This document shows, piece by piece, positions 1 through 7,282 of a DNA stretch of 12,561 nt (its first letter is position 1; each line of letters opens with the position of its first letter). Below the pieces are notes generated by a model. That model searched no databases, had not been told where the DNA came from, and was given only the letters and a program-made list of their open reading frames with translations. The DNA comes from Thermomicrobiaceae bacterium (GTDB lineage Bacteria > Chloroflexota > Chloroflexia > Thermomicrobiales > Thermomicrobiaceae), in the NCBI GenBank assembly GCA_007123655.1, contig SKKR01000266.1, positions 1-12,561 on the forward strand, in the 5' to 3' direction. The position numbers and the translations under genes were made by a program.

Positions 1-1089
1 GCAGCAGAGTGAGGACTCGGGCATCTCGACGAGTTCCAGGTCAGGAACGGCGTTCAGTAAACTCCGAGGCTCGCTGGTCACCCGTTGTGCGTGCGCGAGA
101 TGGCAGGGGTCTTGATAGGTGGCCCGCAGCGGCAGTGACCCGGGCGTCTCCCGTAACCCAACATCCGCGAGGAACTCAGTGACATCTTTCACCTTCGCAA
201 CAAAGGCACTGGCGCTCTCCGCGTATTCAGGATCTTCGTGCAGGAGATGGTCGTACTCTTTCAGCGCCGCACCACAACCGGCCGCGTTGATCAGGACAGC
301 GTCGTATCGATCGAGATCAAACGCGTCCAGGTTCCGGCGAGCGAGTTCTCGACCGCCGTCCATGTCGCCGCCGTGAACGTGAAGCGCACCGCAGCAGGTC
401 TGGTCCCGTACCGCGGTCACCTCGTAGCCATTGCGCGTCAGGACACGGACAGTCGCCTCGTGAACACCGGCGTACGCCGTCCCCATGATGCATCCGGTGA
501 ACAACGCAACTCGCCCGGCGTGCTCGCCTTGAGCCGGCCATGTCTGTCCTGCCGGTGTCATGAACCGCTCGCTCAGTTTCGGCAGCATAGCCTCCTGCTC
601 CTGCAAACCAAGAATCCCCAGCACACCGGATCGTCTCACCAGCGACTGCACCCCGCTGCGCTGGTACAGCTTCAATCCGTGGCTCGCTGCCCGGAGTCGC
701 CTCATATCTTTGAACAGGAATCCGTATGTAAGGCCTTTCACCGCTCGAGCGGGAATACTACCACCATTATGTGCGCGTTCGAGCTGGGCTCGTGAAGCTT
801 CAAGTATCTGTCCGTACTGCACTCCGGACGGGCAAACTGCCTCGCACGCACGGCAGTTCAGGCAGAACGACATCTCGTGTTCGAAGATCGGATCCATCAT
901 GTCCATCCGACCCTCGGTCACCGCCTTCATCAGCCAGATGCGGCCGCGCGGCGAGGAGCGCTCCTTGCCCGTCAGGACATACGTCGGGCATGTGGGCAGG
1001 CAGAAACCGCAATGGACACATGACCGAATGACATCGAGGCTCGGCTTGTCCGGCTCCTGAAATGTCCGCATTTCTCCGTCTATTGTCAT
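1..1089 (-). CDS. glcF: Glycolate oxidase iron-sulfur subunit GlcF (C-terminus cut by window edge)
   Basis: This is the electron-transfer subunit of glycolate oxidase, which oxidises glycolate to glyoxylate together with GlcD and GlcE. The 363 visible codons are open to base 1. Two ferredoxin-type clusters follow the CxxCxxCxxxCP pattern: C24, C27, C30, C34 and C76, C79, C82, C86. The first CCG-type cysteine-rich domain is marked by C200, CCG at 232-234 and GCG at 271-273. The second begins at DPCH (327-330) and the window ends inside its CC pair (362-363). Family members are usually somewhat over 400 residues, so roughly 50-80 are missing. The ATG at 1087-1089 has GGAA about 10 bases upstream; residue 7 (also Met) is an alternative. 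It lies 37 bp after glcE and is third in the operon. Other CCG/4Fe-4S proteins (LutA-like, GlpC) look similar, but the glcD-glcE context favours GlcF. Confidence 0.93.
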   Translation of the reverse strand, partial: MTIDGEMRTFQEPDKPSLDVIRSCVHCGFCLPTCPTYVLTGKERSSPRGRIWLMKAVTEGRMDMMDPIFEHEMSFCLNCRACEAVCPSGVQYGQILEASRAQLERAHNGGSIPARAVKGLTYGFLFKDMRRLRAASHGLKLYQRSGVQSLVRRSGVLGILGLQEQEAMLPKLSERFMTPAGQTWPAQGEHAGRVALFTGCIMGTAYAGVHEATVRVLTRNGYEVTAVRDQTCCGALHVHGGDMDGGRELARRNLDAFDLDRYDAVLINAAGCGAALKEYDHLLHEDPEYAESASAFVAKVKDVTEFLADVGLRETPGSLPLRATYQDPCHLAHAQRVTSEPRSLLNAVPDLELVEMPESSLCC

Positions 1090-1126
1090 AAAGGTTCCAG
1101 CAATTCCAGTCCAGTTTAGCGCCGAT

Positions 1127-2440
1127 TCAGAGTCTTCCAACTGATCGCCCCGGGTTGAGCAGCCGGTCAGGGTCCAGATTGGCTTTCAGCGATTCAATCA
1201 TCGAGAACCCGGCTGGCCGGGATCCGAACACGTCGATAGCATGCTTCCACTCCGCGGGGGCGGTCATCACCGTAACATGGTCGCCGTACCGATTGCAGGC
1301 TCGCACGATCTCAGTGAAGTCCTCGCTTGTGATTTCGCTTCCCGGGAATCGAAGATATCCCAGGGCGCTGCCGTAATCGAGCGTCAGCCTGGACAGACCG
1401 AAGGACTTGAGCTCGTCGAGCAGCGAGCCCGCGTTGTCCCTGGTCCGGGACGTCCGGATTCCGAGGCGAACTGCGATGTCCGGGGAGTCCCGTCGCTGAT
1501 CGATGGCCCGGCAGATGTGCTGCCATCTCGCGTCTGATTCGTCGCTCGATTCTTCGGTGAACACTTCCTCCGCGCTGGCCTGAATATACTGGACCACCCG
1601 CTCCGCCTGTCGAACAACCGCGGACGGTGGCGCTTCGCATCGCACCGCGAGTCCCCAGAAGCGCCCGCGAACCCCGGTACCCTCGGCCGTCGCCTCCGGA
1701 TTCGTGACGACGAGTGCCGTGACACCAAGTTGGGAAGCCGCGACATCGAGTGCTGCACGGTCGGCATCCTTGAGCGTCTGGTACGTCGCTACGACCGTTC
1801 GTTCCGACTGTGGCCTGGGAATCACCTTCAGATTGACTGAGACGACGATCCCCAGGGAACCAAGTGCTCCGTGGTGCAGCCGCATCATGTCATACCCGGT
1901 AACGTTCTTCACCACCTGCCCACCGGCGGTCGCGACCGTCCCATCGGCCATGAGCACGGTCATTCCAATAATCAGGTCCCGGAGCGGGCCGTATCCGAGG
2001 CGACGCGGGCCCGAAGCTCCGACAGCGACAAGCCCGCCGATCGTCGCCTGCTCAGGGTACGCAGCGTCAACCGGCAGGATCTGACGGTTCTCACGAAGCA
2101 TCAGATTGAGATCCTGGAGCCGGCATCCGGCCTGAACGGACATCGTCATGTCATCCGGGTCGTAGCGCAGAACCTCGTTGAGTCCGGTCAGGTCAACCCC
2201 AAGACGATAACGCTCCGGGACGTTCCCCAGGCCCATCTGTGTCCCACCACCCCAGGGAATAATGGCGGCGCCATCCGCGGCCGCACTCTTGATCAGACCT
2301 GTGAGATCATCGACAGTTTCGGGACGAGCCACGTACTCCGGCGTCATCTGGTCGACAGCGTAGGACACAGCGTCGGCGATCGCCGGTTCTGAGAGCCGTT
2401 GAGCCAGTGGCAGTGGTCCCGTGTCCGCCTCAGACGACAT
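1127..2440 (-). CDS. glcE: Glycolate oxidase FAD-binding subunit GlcE
   Basis: This is the second FAD-binding subunit of the GlcDEF complex, 437 aa, longer than many GlcE proteins (about 350-410 aa). The PCMH-type FAD-binding domain covers about residues 30-210. Visible motifs are the flavin-contacting PWGGGTQMGLG (62-72), the TIGGLVA segment (133-139), and VVKNVTGYDMMRLHHGALG (176-194), the hallmark of GlcE-type proteins. The C-terminal LDPDRLLNPGR is the usual end of the FAD-linked oxidase fold. The long HxGDGNxH substrate domain of GlcD is absent, as expected for GlcE. The start ATG lies inside the end of glcD: the two genes overlap by 11 bp in different frames, implying translational coupling. 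The stop at 1127-1129 is followed after 37 bp by glcF. Confidence 0.93.
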   Translation of the reverse strand: MSSEADTGPLPLAQRLSEPAIADAVSYAVDQMTPEYVARPETVDDLTGLIKSAAADGAAIIPWGGGTQMGLGNVPERYRLGVDLTGLNEVLRYDPDDMTMSVQAGCRLQDLNLMLRENRQILPVDAAYPEQATIGGLVAVGASGPRRLGYGPLRDLIIGMTVLMADGTVATAGGQVVKNVTGYDMMRLHHGALGSLGIVVSVNLKVIPRPQSERTVVATYQTLKDADRAALDVAASQLGVTALVVTNPEATAEGTGVRGRFWGLAVRCEAPPSAVVRQAERVVQYIQASAEEVFTEESSDESDARWQHICRAIDQRRDSPDIAVRLGIRTSRTRDNAGSLLDELKSFGLSRLTLDYGSALGYLRFPGSEITSEDFTEIVRACNRYGDHVTVMTAPAEWKHAIDVFGSRPAGFSMIESLKANLDPDRLLNPGRSVGRL

Positions 2441-3890
2441 GGATTCCCATCTTCTCCCATCTGGCGTGCTTCTTCAGTGAGTCGATCTCACCGCACCCTG
2501 CTCCGGTCGGAAAGACCTTTTCCGGGTTGAAGTAGTTGAGGGGATCAAAACTCTTCTTCAGGCCGGCCATCGCGGCCAGGTCCTGCGGGCTGAACATCAG
2601 CGTGAGGTGGTCCTTTTTCTCCAGTCCGATTCCGTGCTCACCAGAGATCGCACCGCCGACGTCAACGCACCAGTGCAGCATCTCCGTGCCGGCACTGAGG
2701 ACCCGCTCGAGCTCGCCTGGCTTGTAGCGGTCAAACAGGATGAGCGGATGCAGGTTGCCGTCCCCGGCGTGAAAGACATTCGCGATTTTCAGCTTGTGAT
2801 CTCTCCCGATCTCGTCGACCCGCCGGAGCGTTTCCGGAAGCTTCGTGCGTGGCACCACGGTGTCCTGAAGGTAGTAGTTCGGCGTCAGCCGGCCCATCGC
2901 ACCGAACGCGGCCTTTCGCCCTTGCCAGAGCAGATCCCGCTCGGCCTGCGACGTCGCGACGCGAACTTCGTTCGCATTATGGTGCTTGCAGATCGTGACG
3001 ATCTGTTCGGTGCTTTCCGCGACTGCTTCAGCAAGGCCGTCGATCTCGATGAGCAGCACAGCGCCCGCGTCTGTCGGGTAGCCGGCGTGGTAGGCCGCTT
3101 CCACGGCCTGGATCGTCAACGCATCCATCATCTCCAGGGCCGCTGGCAGGATTCCGGCCGCGATAATCGCACTTACCGCGCTCGAAGCCGCATCGATCGT
3201 CGGGAACGGCGCCATGAGCACATTGACGTCTTCGGGGACTCTCGTCAGCCGGACCATCGCCTTGGTCACGATGCCGATCGTTCCTTCGGAACCGACCATG
3301 ACTCCCGTCATGTCAATACCGGGAGACTCAGGAGCCGCCCCGCCGGTCCAGATCATCTCCCCGTTCGGCAGCACGACCTCGAGTCCCAGAATGTGGTTAC
3401 TCGTGACTCCGTACTTGAGGCAATGCGGGCCACCACTGTTGTTCGCGACGTTACCGCCGATCGTACACGCTTTTTGCGAGGACGGATCCGGCGCGAAGAA
3501 GTAGCCGTCTGGCGTCGTCCGCACTGAGAGGTCAAGGTTGATCAGTCCGGGTTCCACGATCGCGTATCGATCCAGATAGTTGATTTCCAGTACGTTCTTC
3601 ATCCGGGTGAGGCAGACCATGATTCCGCCACGAGCGGCGATCGCTCCGCCGGCCAGGCCGGTACCTGCTCCTCTCGGTGTCACCGGGACGTTCAACTCCC
3701 GCGCGATACGGACGACCTCGGCGACCTGTTCCGCTGTTTCGGGCAGGACGACGAAATCGGGTTGATGATTCCCGGCAATGACTTCATCAGAGGCATCATA
3801 TTCATATACGAGAAGGTCATACGGGTCATCCAGCACCGCCGAAGGCCCGACGGCGGCGGTAAGACGCTGTTTCAGATTTCCGGTGCTCAT
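2430..3890 (-). CDS. glcD: Glycolate oxidase catalytic subunit GlcD (FAD-linked oxidase)
   Basis: This is the catalytic subunit oxidising glycolate (possibly also D-lactate) to glyoxylate, 486 aa, normal for the family. The N-terminal FAD-binding domain (about 40-220) carries PRGAGTGLAGGA (72-83), TIGGNVANNSGGPHCLKYG (143-161) and GSEGTIGIVT (200-209). The C-terminal FAD-oxidase domain carries NVFHAGDGNLHPL (371-383), with putative metal/substrate ligands H374 and H381, and SGEHGIGLEK (416-425). LNYFNPEKVFP near the end is also typical. The ATG at 3888-3890 is preceded by GGAGG about 12-16 bases upstream and GGAA nearer. It is the first gene of the glcD-glcE-glcF operon and diverges from the EVE-domain gene. 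D-lactate dehydrogenases and D-2-hydroxyglutarate dehydrogenases share this fold; the adjacent glcE and glcF make glycolate oxidase the best call. Confidence 0.94.
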   Translation of the reverse strand: MSTGNLKQRLTAAVGPSAVLDDPYDLLVYEYDASDEVIAGNHQPDFVVLPETAEQVAEVVRIARELNVPVTPRGAGTGLAGGAIAARGGIMVCLTRMKNVLEINYLDRYAIVEPGLINLDLSVRTTPDGYFFAPDPSSQKACTIGGNVANNSGGPHCLKYGVTSNHILGLEVVLPNGEMIWTGGAAPESPGIDMTGVMVGSEGTIGIVTKAMVRLTRVPEDVNVLMAPFPTIDAASSAVSAIIAAGILPAALEMMDALTIQAVEAAYHAGYPTDAGAVLLIEIDGLAEAVAESTEQIVTICKHHNANEVRVATSQAERDLLWQGRKAAFGAMGRLTPNYYLQDTVVPRTKLPETLRRVDEIGRDHKLKIANVFHAGDGNLHPLILFDRYKPGELERVLSAGTEMLHWCVDVGGAISGEHGIGLEKKDHLTLMFSPQDLAAMAGLKKSFDPLNYFNPEKVFPTGAGCGEIDSLKKHARWEKMGIHVV

Positions 3891-3941
3891 TTAAGGAAGC
3901 CTCCGACTCCCCGAGGGTGTGCCATCCAGGTCGCTGCTTTC

Positions 3942-3970
3942 AGTATGCCGGAGCCGGTGAAGCGCGGCAA
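3942..3970 (-). promoter_or_regulatory. Candidate sigma70-type promoter for glcDEF
   Basis: Read on the minus strand, TTGCCG (3965-3970) and CATACT (3942-3947) are separated by exactly 17 bases. Each matches 4 of 6 consensus positions. The predicted transcript would start near 3935 and leave a leader of roughly 45 nt before the glcD ATG. It lies beside the candidate promoter of the divergent EVE gene, so the two could interfere with or share a regulator. No operator palindrome is obvious. Confidence 0.35.
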
Positions 3971-3978
3971 TCCGACTG

Positions 3979-3987
3979 TGTCATAAT
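3979..3987 (+). promoter_or_regulatory. Candidate extended -10 promoter element for the EVE gene
   Basis: The bases TG-T-CATAAT form an extended -10 element whose hexamer matches TATAAT at 5 of 6 positions. No convincing -35 is seen 17 bases upstream, which is tolerated at extended -10 promoters. A start near 3994 would give a leader of about 34 nt containing the ribosome binding site GGAAAGGAG at 4010-4018. Confidence 0.4.
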
Positions 3988-4027
3988 CGGAGGTAGGGAC
4001 GCAACGCGGGGAAAGGAGCAACCATTC

Positions 4028-4507
4028 ATGGCCCACGAAAAACAGAACTACTGGGTGATCGTTGGATCACCCGAGAATTTCGCGACGACACGCGAGCACG
4101 GCTTCACCATTCAGGGGATGAAAACGCGACAGCGCAAGAAGGCAGCGCAGATGCAGCCGGGCGACAAGATCATCTACTATATCACCGGCAAGAAGGCGTT
4201 CGGCGGAATTGCAACGATAACCTCGGAAGCGTTCGAGGATTCGACAATCATCTGGAAAAGCACCAACGCCAAGCGCCAGGACGAAGTCTACCCGCATCGT
4301 GTGAACATCGAGCCGTATGTCATTCTGGACGACGATAATCTGCTTGACGCGGAAGAGACCGCGCTCCAGATGAAACATGTCCAGAAGTGGCCGGCCAAGA
4401 ACTGGACACTGGCGTTCCAGGGAAACGTCCACAAGATCGAGCAGGAAGATTTCGAGATCGCGCGCAAAGCGATTGAGGCTCACGCCCGCGTTTCGACCAC
4501 GTCGTAA
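4028..4507 (+). CDS. EVE-domain (PUA-like fold) protein
   Basis: This 159-aa protein is essentially one EVE domain (PF01878). It opens with NYWVIVGSPENF, where the aromatic-Trp-hydrophobic start is typical, and continues with GDKIIYYITGKKAFGGIATI, the strand pair that gives PUA-like folds their nucleic-acid pocket. A YPHRVNIEPYVIL segment and a late aromatic NWTLAFQGNVHKI follow. Bacterial EVE domains are thought to recognise modified bases in DNA or RNA, and fused forms occur in restriction and defence contexts; this one is stand-alone. The ATG at 4028 is chosen because GGAAAGGAG lies 9 bases upstream. The frame is open further upstream to an ATG at 3917, but that extension crosses the candidate promoter and has no domain content. 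It is followed after 12 bp by a membrane protein and diverges from glcD. The target modification cannot be read from sequence. Confidence 0.87.
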   Translation: MAHEKQNYWVIVGSPENFATTREHGFTIQGMKTRQRKKAAQMQPGDKIIYYITGKKAFGGIATITSEAFEDSTIIWKSTNAKRQDEVYPHRVNIEPYVILDDDNLLDAEETALQMKHVQKWPAKNWTLAFQGNVHKIEQEDFEIARKAIEAHARVSTTS

Positions 4508-4519
4508 CCGGCACACATT

Positions 4520-4861
4520 GTGCGCTTCTCACGCGTGGTGCTCGCAACGATCGTAGCTTTTGCGGTTACCGTTGTCTGCCTGATCCCTCCGGGCGTGCAC
4601 TTCGTCACCGGGCCGATCGGTCCGGCGATCGGCGGATACGTCGCGGGTAACCGATTCAGGCTTGCCGGTGCGGAGATCGCAGTCGTCGGACTGCTGATGG
4701 GTTCGGCGATTGGCGGGTCATCGATTGTCGCCTTTGAGTACTCCAACTTCATGCCGGATCTCGCGCTGCAGGCAAGCATTCCCCTGAGTGTGATCGCGGC
4801 GCTCTACGTCGGAGTTCTCGGCAGTGTCGGTGCCTGGATTGCTCCGGCCCGCACTGTTTGA
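4520..4861 (+). CDS. Small glycine-rich multi-pass membrane protein
   Basis: This 113-residue protein has no confidently recognised family. Hydrophobic segments lie at about 5-23, 48-72 and 86-108, with a glycine/proline-rich weakly hydrophobic stretch between the first two (GPIGPAIGGYVAG, 31-43) that could be a short or re-entrant membrane segment. This layout resembles DUF5518-like small membrane proteins, a tentative comparison from memory. Charged residues are few: positive ones sit at the N-terminus (R2, R5) and around N44-R47. The start is a GTG at 4520; there is no strong ribosome binding site, but it lies only 12 bp after the EVE gene stop, so coupling is plausible. It converges with tspO, with 32 bp between stop codons. 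No clear rho-independent terminator is visible in that gap. Confidence 0.65.
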   Translation: MRFSRVVLATIVAFAVTVVCLIPPGVHFVTGPIGPAIGGYVAGNRFRLAGAEIAVVGLLMGSAIGGSSIVAFEYSNFMPDLALQASIPLSVIAALYVGVLGSVGAWIAPARTV

Positions 4862-4893
4862 GGACTGAGTACCCCGTGGCTGGACCTCTCGTG

Positions 4894-5370
4894 TCAGTTG
4901 AGCTGCCAGATCGAGATGTTGAGCACGGTCGCGAAGCCGACCCAGGCAAGATAGGGGACCATGAGAAGCGCGGCCGTGCGGGAAAACTGCGTTGTCAGCG
5001 CGATCGTGGCGGCAATCAAGAGTCCCAGGGGCAAGATGACCGCGATGCCCATCGACGGTGACTCGAGCCCGAAAAATGCGAACGACCACAGACCGTTGAA
5101 GACGAGTTGCGATGCGAACACCGCGACCAGACCTTTCCACCGTCGGCTACCGTCTCTGTTTATCCAGATCAGGTACAGTGCAATCCCCATCAGCACGTAG
5201 AGCACGCTCCAGACAGGGCCAAACACCCAGTCCGGGGGATTGAACCAGGGCTTTTCGAGATCCTGGTACCAGGAGTCGATACCTGATGCCGTGAATACTG
5301 ATCCGAGGATTCCGGGTAGCCAGCACATGAGTATAGCGATGCCGAGCGTTGCAAGATCTCGCAGCGTCAT
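4894..5370 (-). CDS. tspO: TspO/MBR family membrane protein
   Basis: This 158-aa protein of the translocator/benzodiazepine-receptor family is a five-helix membrane protein that binds porphyrins, cholesterol-like lipids and other hydrophobic ligands; in bacteria it is linked to tetrapyrrole, light or stress responses. Family signatures are all present: W-Y-x-x-L-x-KPWFNPPDWVFGPVWSVLY (about 34-58), MGIALYLIW (61-69), QLVFNGLWSFAFF (88-100), and PYLAWVGFATVLNISIWQLN (139-158). The five membrane segments fit about 5-27, 47-70, 80-100, 107-126 and 132-152. The length is standard. The ATG at 5368-5370 has GAGG about 9 bases upstream. It lies 45 bp downstream of draG on the same strand and is probably the last gene of the hxlR-draG-tspO unit. 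Ligand specificity is not evident. Confidence 0.95.
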   Translation of the reverse strand: MTLRDLATLGIAILMCWLPGILGSVFTASGIDSWYQDLEKPWFNPPDWVFGPVWSVLYVLMGIALYLIWINRDGSRRWKGLVAVFASQLVFNGLWSFAFFGLESPSMGIAVILPLGLLIAATIALTTQFSRTAALLMVPYLAWVGFATVLNISIWQLN

Positions 5371-5415
5371 GTTCGGGCCTCGCAGGGAACGCGGTCACCT
5401 CATACGAACGGCACG

Positions 5416-6369
5416 TTATGACCGCAGAAGCGCGTCCGCGATTTCGAGCGCGTTCACCGGCCAGTACTCTCTGGGACGCGGTCGGAGCACGCCCGCGCGG
5501 CCTGCGTCCGGTTCACATGCGAGAACCGGCTGGATCCAGCGATCAGGTATGCCTGAACTCCCGTAGACGGCGCCCAGGAGAGCCCCGCATATCGCGCCGT
5601 TGGTGTCAGTGTCTCCGCCTCGCCCCACCGTGTCGACAAGCGCCGCTTCCAATGAAGGACTGTTGGAAAGCTGATAAACGGCATTCTGCAGTGCGATCAA
5701 CACCCAACCCTGACTGGCGAGGTAGTCGTCCGGCGGGCGTTCGATCCCGCGTCTGACTGACGCCACAACCGCTTCCGCGAGCCCGTGTTCGGCTCCTGTA
5801 TTCTGAAGAACGGCAATTGCCTGATCACGGCTCATGCCTTGCTCAACGATTCGGGAGATCGTCAGCACGAACAACACATTCGCGTCCTGGGTAATCTGAT
5901 GGGGATGAGTTATCCAGGCGTCTTCCCGGGCCCATCTGGCCAGCAGATCAGAATCCTTTCCGGCGCCGAAGATTCCCAGTGGGCTGACCCGCATCAGCGC
6001 GCCGTTGGCCTGGGACTCGAAGTTCGGGGTGCCGCGTAGGCCAGCGGAGACGGTATTACCGACATCGAATGGCCGCGAGTTGAGCCAGTCCACATAGGCG
6101 GAGCGAGCTTTGTTCTGGTCGTATTCAGCCTGGTCGACGAGTGTCCGAGCCAGGGCAAGCGCCATCTCGGAATCATCCGTCGGTTGACCCGCAATTGTTC
6201 CCCAGGTCCCACCGTCTTCGAGGTCACAAACGCCAGTTGGATAGCGGCGCTGAATCTGCTCCGGTGACTGAAACTCGACAAGACTCCCGAGTGAGTCTCC
6301 AATCAGTTGTCCCAGAAGGCAGCCGCGCGCCCGGTCCCTGTTCACGTCCAGTCTTTCCGGATCGTTCAT
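5416..6369 (-). CDS. ADP-ribosylglycohydrolase family protein (DraG-like)
   Basis: This 317-aa protein is a dinuclear magnesium-dependent hydrolase that removes ADP-ribose from modified proteins or small molecules. Expected metal-site motifs are present: RGCLLGQLIGDSLGS (15-29), TDDSE (64-68) and GGDTDTNGAI (251-260). The conserved NGALMRVSPLGIF lies at 122-134. The protein spans the whole family domain with no extra domain, and it appears intact. Its gene begins 16 bp after the hxlR stop, with only a weak ribosome binding site (GGCAG), so translation may depend on upstream reading. tspO follows 45 bp downstream. No DraT-type ADP-ribosyltransferase or nitrogenase gene is in the window, so the nitrogenase role of classical DraG is not supported. 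The substrate could be another ADP-ribosylated protein, nucleic acid or metabolite. Confidence 0.93.
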   Translation of the reverse strand: MNDPERLDVNRDRARGCLLGQLIGDSLGSLVEFQSPEQIQRRYPTGVCDLEDGGTWGTIAGQPTDDSEMALALARTLVDQAEYDQNKARSAYVDWLNSRPFDVGNTVSAGLRGTPNFESQANGALMRVSPLGIFGAGKDSDLLARWAREDAWITHPHQITQDANVLFVLTISRIVEQGMSRDQAIAVLQNTGAEHGLAEAVVASVRRGIERPPDDYLASQGWVLIALQNAVYQLSNSPSLEAALVDTVGRGGDTDTNGAICGALLGAVYGSSGIPDRWIQPVLACEPDAGRAGVLRPRPREYWPVNALEIADALLRS

Positions 6370-6385
6370 GTTTTACTGCCAATAC

Positions 6386-7045
6386 TCATTGCGCCGCTTC
6401 GGAAGGCGCGCGAAACAGATCACCGAAAAGCCCCAACAGTTCCCGGTCGCCGGTGATCCAGAACCGCCCACTCTCAACGCACTCATCCGCCGTGACGTCG
6501 CCTTTGAGCAGAGGTGTCATCGACGATCGGCAGTCGATAATCAGGTCTGGAGCAGGAGATGCGCCGGGCCCGATCTCCAGTCTTCCCTGATCGACAGTCG
6601 CGTGCATCACAAAGGTCCCGAACCAGATCTCGAATTTCGCGTTGACCTCAGCTGCCATTTCCGGTCTGAACGATGCCTGCAACGCCCGTACTGCAGGATC
6701 CATGGATGGCCGTCCACTGTCCTGCGAGACCGGCAAGGCACTAATCCCCCAGCGCCAGAGTCGCAGGAGAATGTCCTCAAGTTCGCGGCCATACGGCGTC
6801 AGATCATAGACAACGCCTGATCCCGGCCGGGGGGTGACTTTCCGCTCGATGACACCCTCCGCCTCAAGCTCCTTCAGGCGCGTCGCGAGGACATTCGTTG
6901 GAATTCCAGGCAACCGTCTGAGCAATTCAGTATAGCGCCGGGGAGTCAGAAGTAGCTCGCGCACAATCAGAATCGCCCACCGCTCGCCGACGAGTTCCAT
7001 TCCTCGTGCGATCCCGCAGTGTTGACCGTACCGGCGCTTCGTCAT
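6386..7045 (-). CDS. HxlR-type winged-helix transcriptional regulator with C-terminal SCP2-like domain
   Basis: This 219-aa DNA-binding regulator begins with an HxlR winged helix (about 5-100): YGQHCGIARGMELVGERWAILIVRELL, helix-turn-helix around RYTELLRRLPGIPTNVLATRLKELEAEGVIER, and wing residues up to YDLTPYG. C10 sits where HxlR/YodB-type sensors carry their redox- or electrophile-reactive cysteine. Plain HxlR proteins are about 100-130 aa; here an extra domain (about 115-215) has the look of an SCP2 sterol-carrier fold (MAAEVNAKFEIWFG, LIIDCRS, TPLLKGDVTADECVESGRFWITGD), which probably binds a hydrophobic ligand. The ATG at 7043-7045 is preferred, with GGAA 9-12 bases upstream. The frame extends to an ATG at 7192, but that extension covers the palindromic operator and shows no domain. 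It is the first gene of the hxlR-draG-tspO unit and diverges from the DUF899 gene. Confidence 0.88.
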   Translation of the reverse strand: MTKRRYGQHCGIARGMELVGERWAILIVRELLLTPRRYTELLRRLPGIPTNVLATRLKELEAEGVIERKVTPRPGSGVVYDLTPYGRELEDILLRLWRWGISALPVSQDSGRPSMDPAVRALQASFRPEMAAEVNAKFEIWFGTFVMHATVDQGRLEIGPGASPAPDLIIDCRSSMTPLLKGDVTADECVESGRFWITGDRELLGLFGDLFRAPSEAAQ

Positions 7046-7095
7046 AGTCGCGATTCCAGTTCTATTGACAGGGTGGACTTCACATGAGAGACTGT

Positions 7096-7112
7096 ACTTG
7101 TTTTTAACAAGT
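7096..7112. promoter_or_regulatory. 17-bp palindrome upstream of hxlR, candidate HxlR operator
   Basis: ACTTGTT and AACAAGT form perfect 7-bp arms around a TTT spacer, flanked on both sides by GTAC (7094-7097, overlapping the left arm, and 7113-7116). It lies 51 bp upstream of the hxlR start codon. HxlR-family regulators bind dyads with ACT/AGT half-sites as homodimers and commonly autoregulate, so this is the likely operator for its own gene. Confidence 0.6.
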
Positions 7113-7210
7113 GTACCGCAACCGGGCGGTCCGCGTCGCGTTCGTAACAGGCTCGTGCGCAAGCACGGCACGGAATGAGTGTCAGGAACCAATGCGCCAT
7201 ATCAGTGCCG

Positions 7211-7239
7211 CTGACTTGCATATGACTACTAGCAATAGT
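7211..7239 (+). promoter_or_regulatory. Candidate promoter of the DUF899 gene
   Basis: CTGACT (7211-7216) and AATAGT (7234-7239) are spaced by exactly 17 bases, each matching 4 of 6 consensus positions. The -10 element is covered by the inverted repeat at 7227-7240, so a bound regulator would block polymerase. A start near 7246 would give a leader of about 120 nt. Confidence 0.35.
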
Positions 7240-7240
7240 A
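7227..7240. promoter_or_regulatory. 14-bp inverted repeat overlapping the DUF899 promoter, candidate HxlR operator
   Basis: TACTA and TAGTA are perfect 5-bp arms around GCAA. Outer GAC (7224-7226) and GTC (7243-7245) extend the dyad imperfectly. The TACT-N6-AGTA arrangement resembles the TACT-N7-AGTA operators described for the HxlR-family repressor YodB, a comparison from memory. Its position over a candidate -10 element fits a repressor site. Confidence 0.5.
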
Positions 7241-7282
7241 ATGTCGCTCACGAGTCTCTGGAGAGGAGACGTCCCGATTCTG

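Noticed and set aside
238..795. Plus-strand open frame of 185 codons opposite the left-edge gene
   Set aside because: It lies antisense to glcF, which has intact iron-sulfur motifs; composition is shadow-like and no family is recognisable.
2607..3527. Plus-strand open frame of 306 codons
   Set aside because: It is antisense to the well-supported glcD and Arg/His-rich, as expected of a GC-rich shadow frame.
4862..4893. Possible bidirectional terminator between the convergent membrane-protein and tspO genes
   Set aside because: No stem of useful length and no T-run is visible on either strand.
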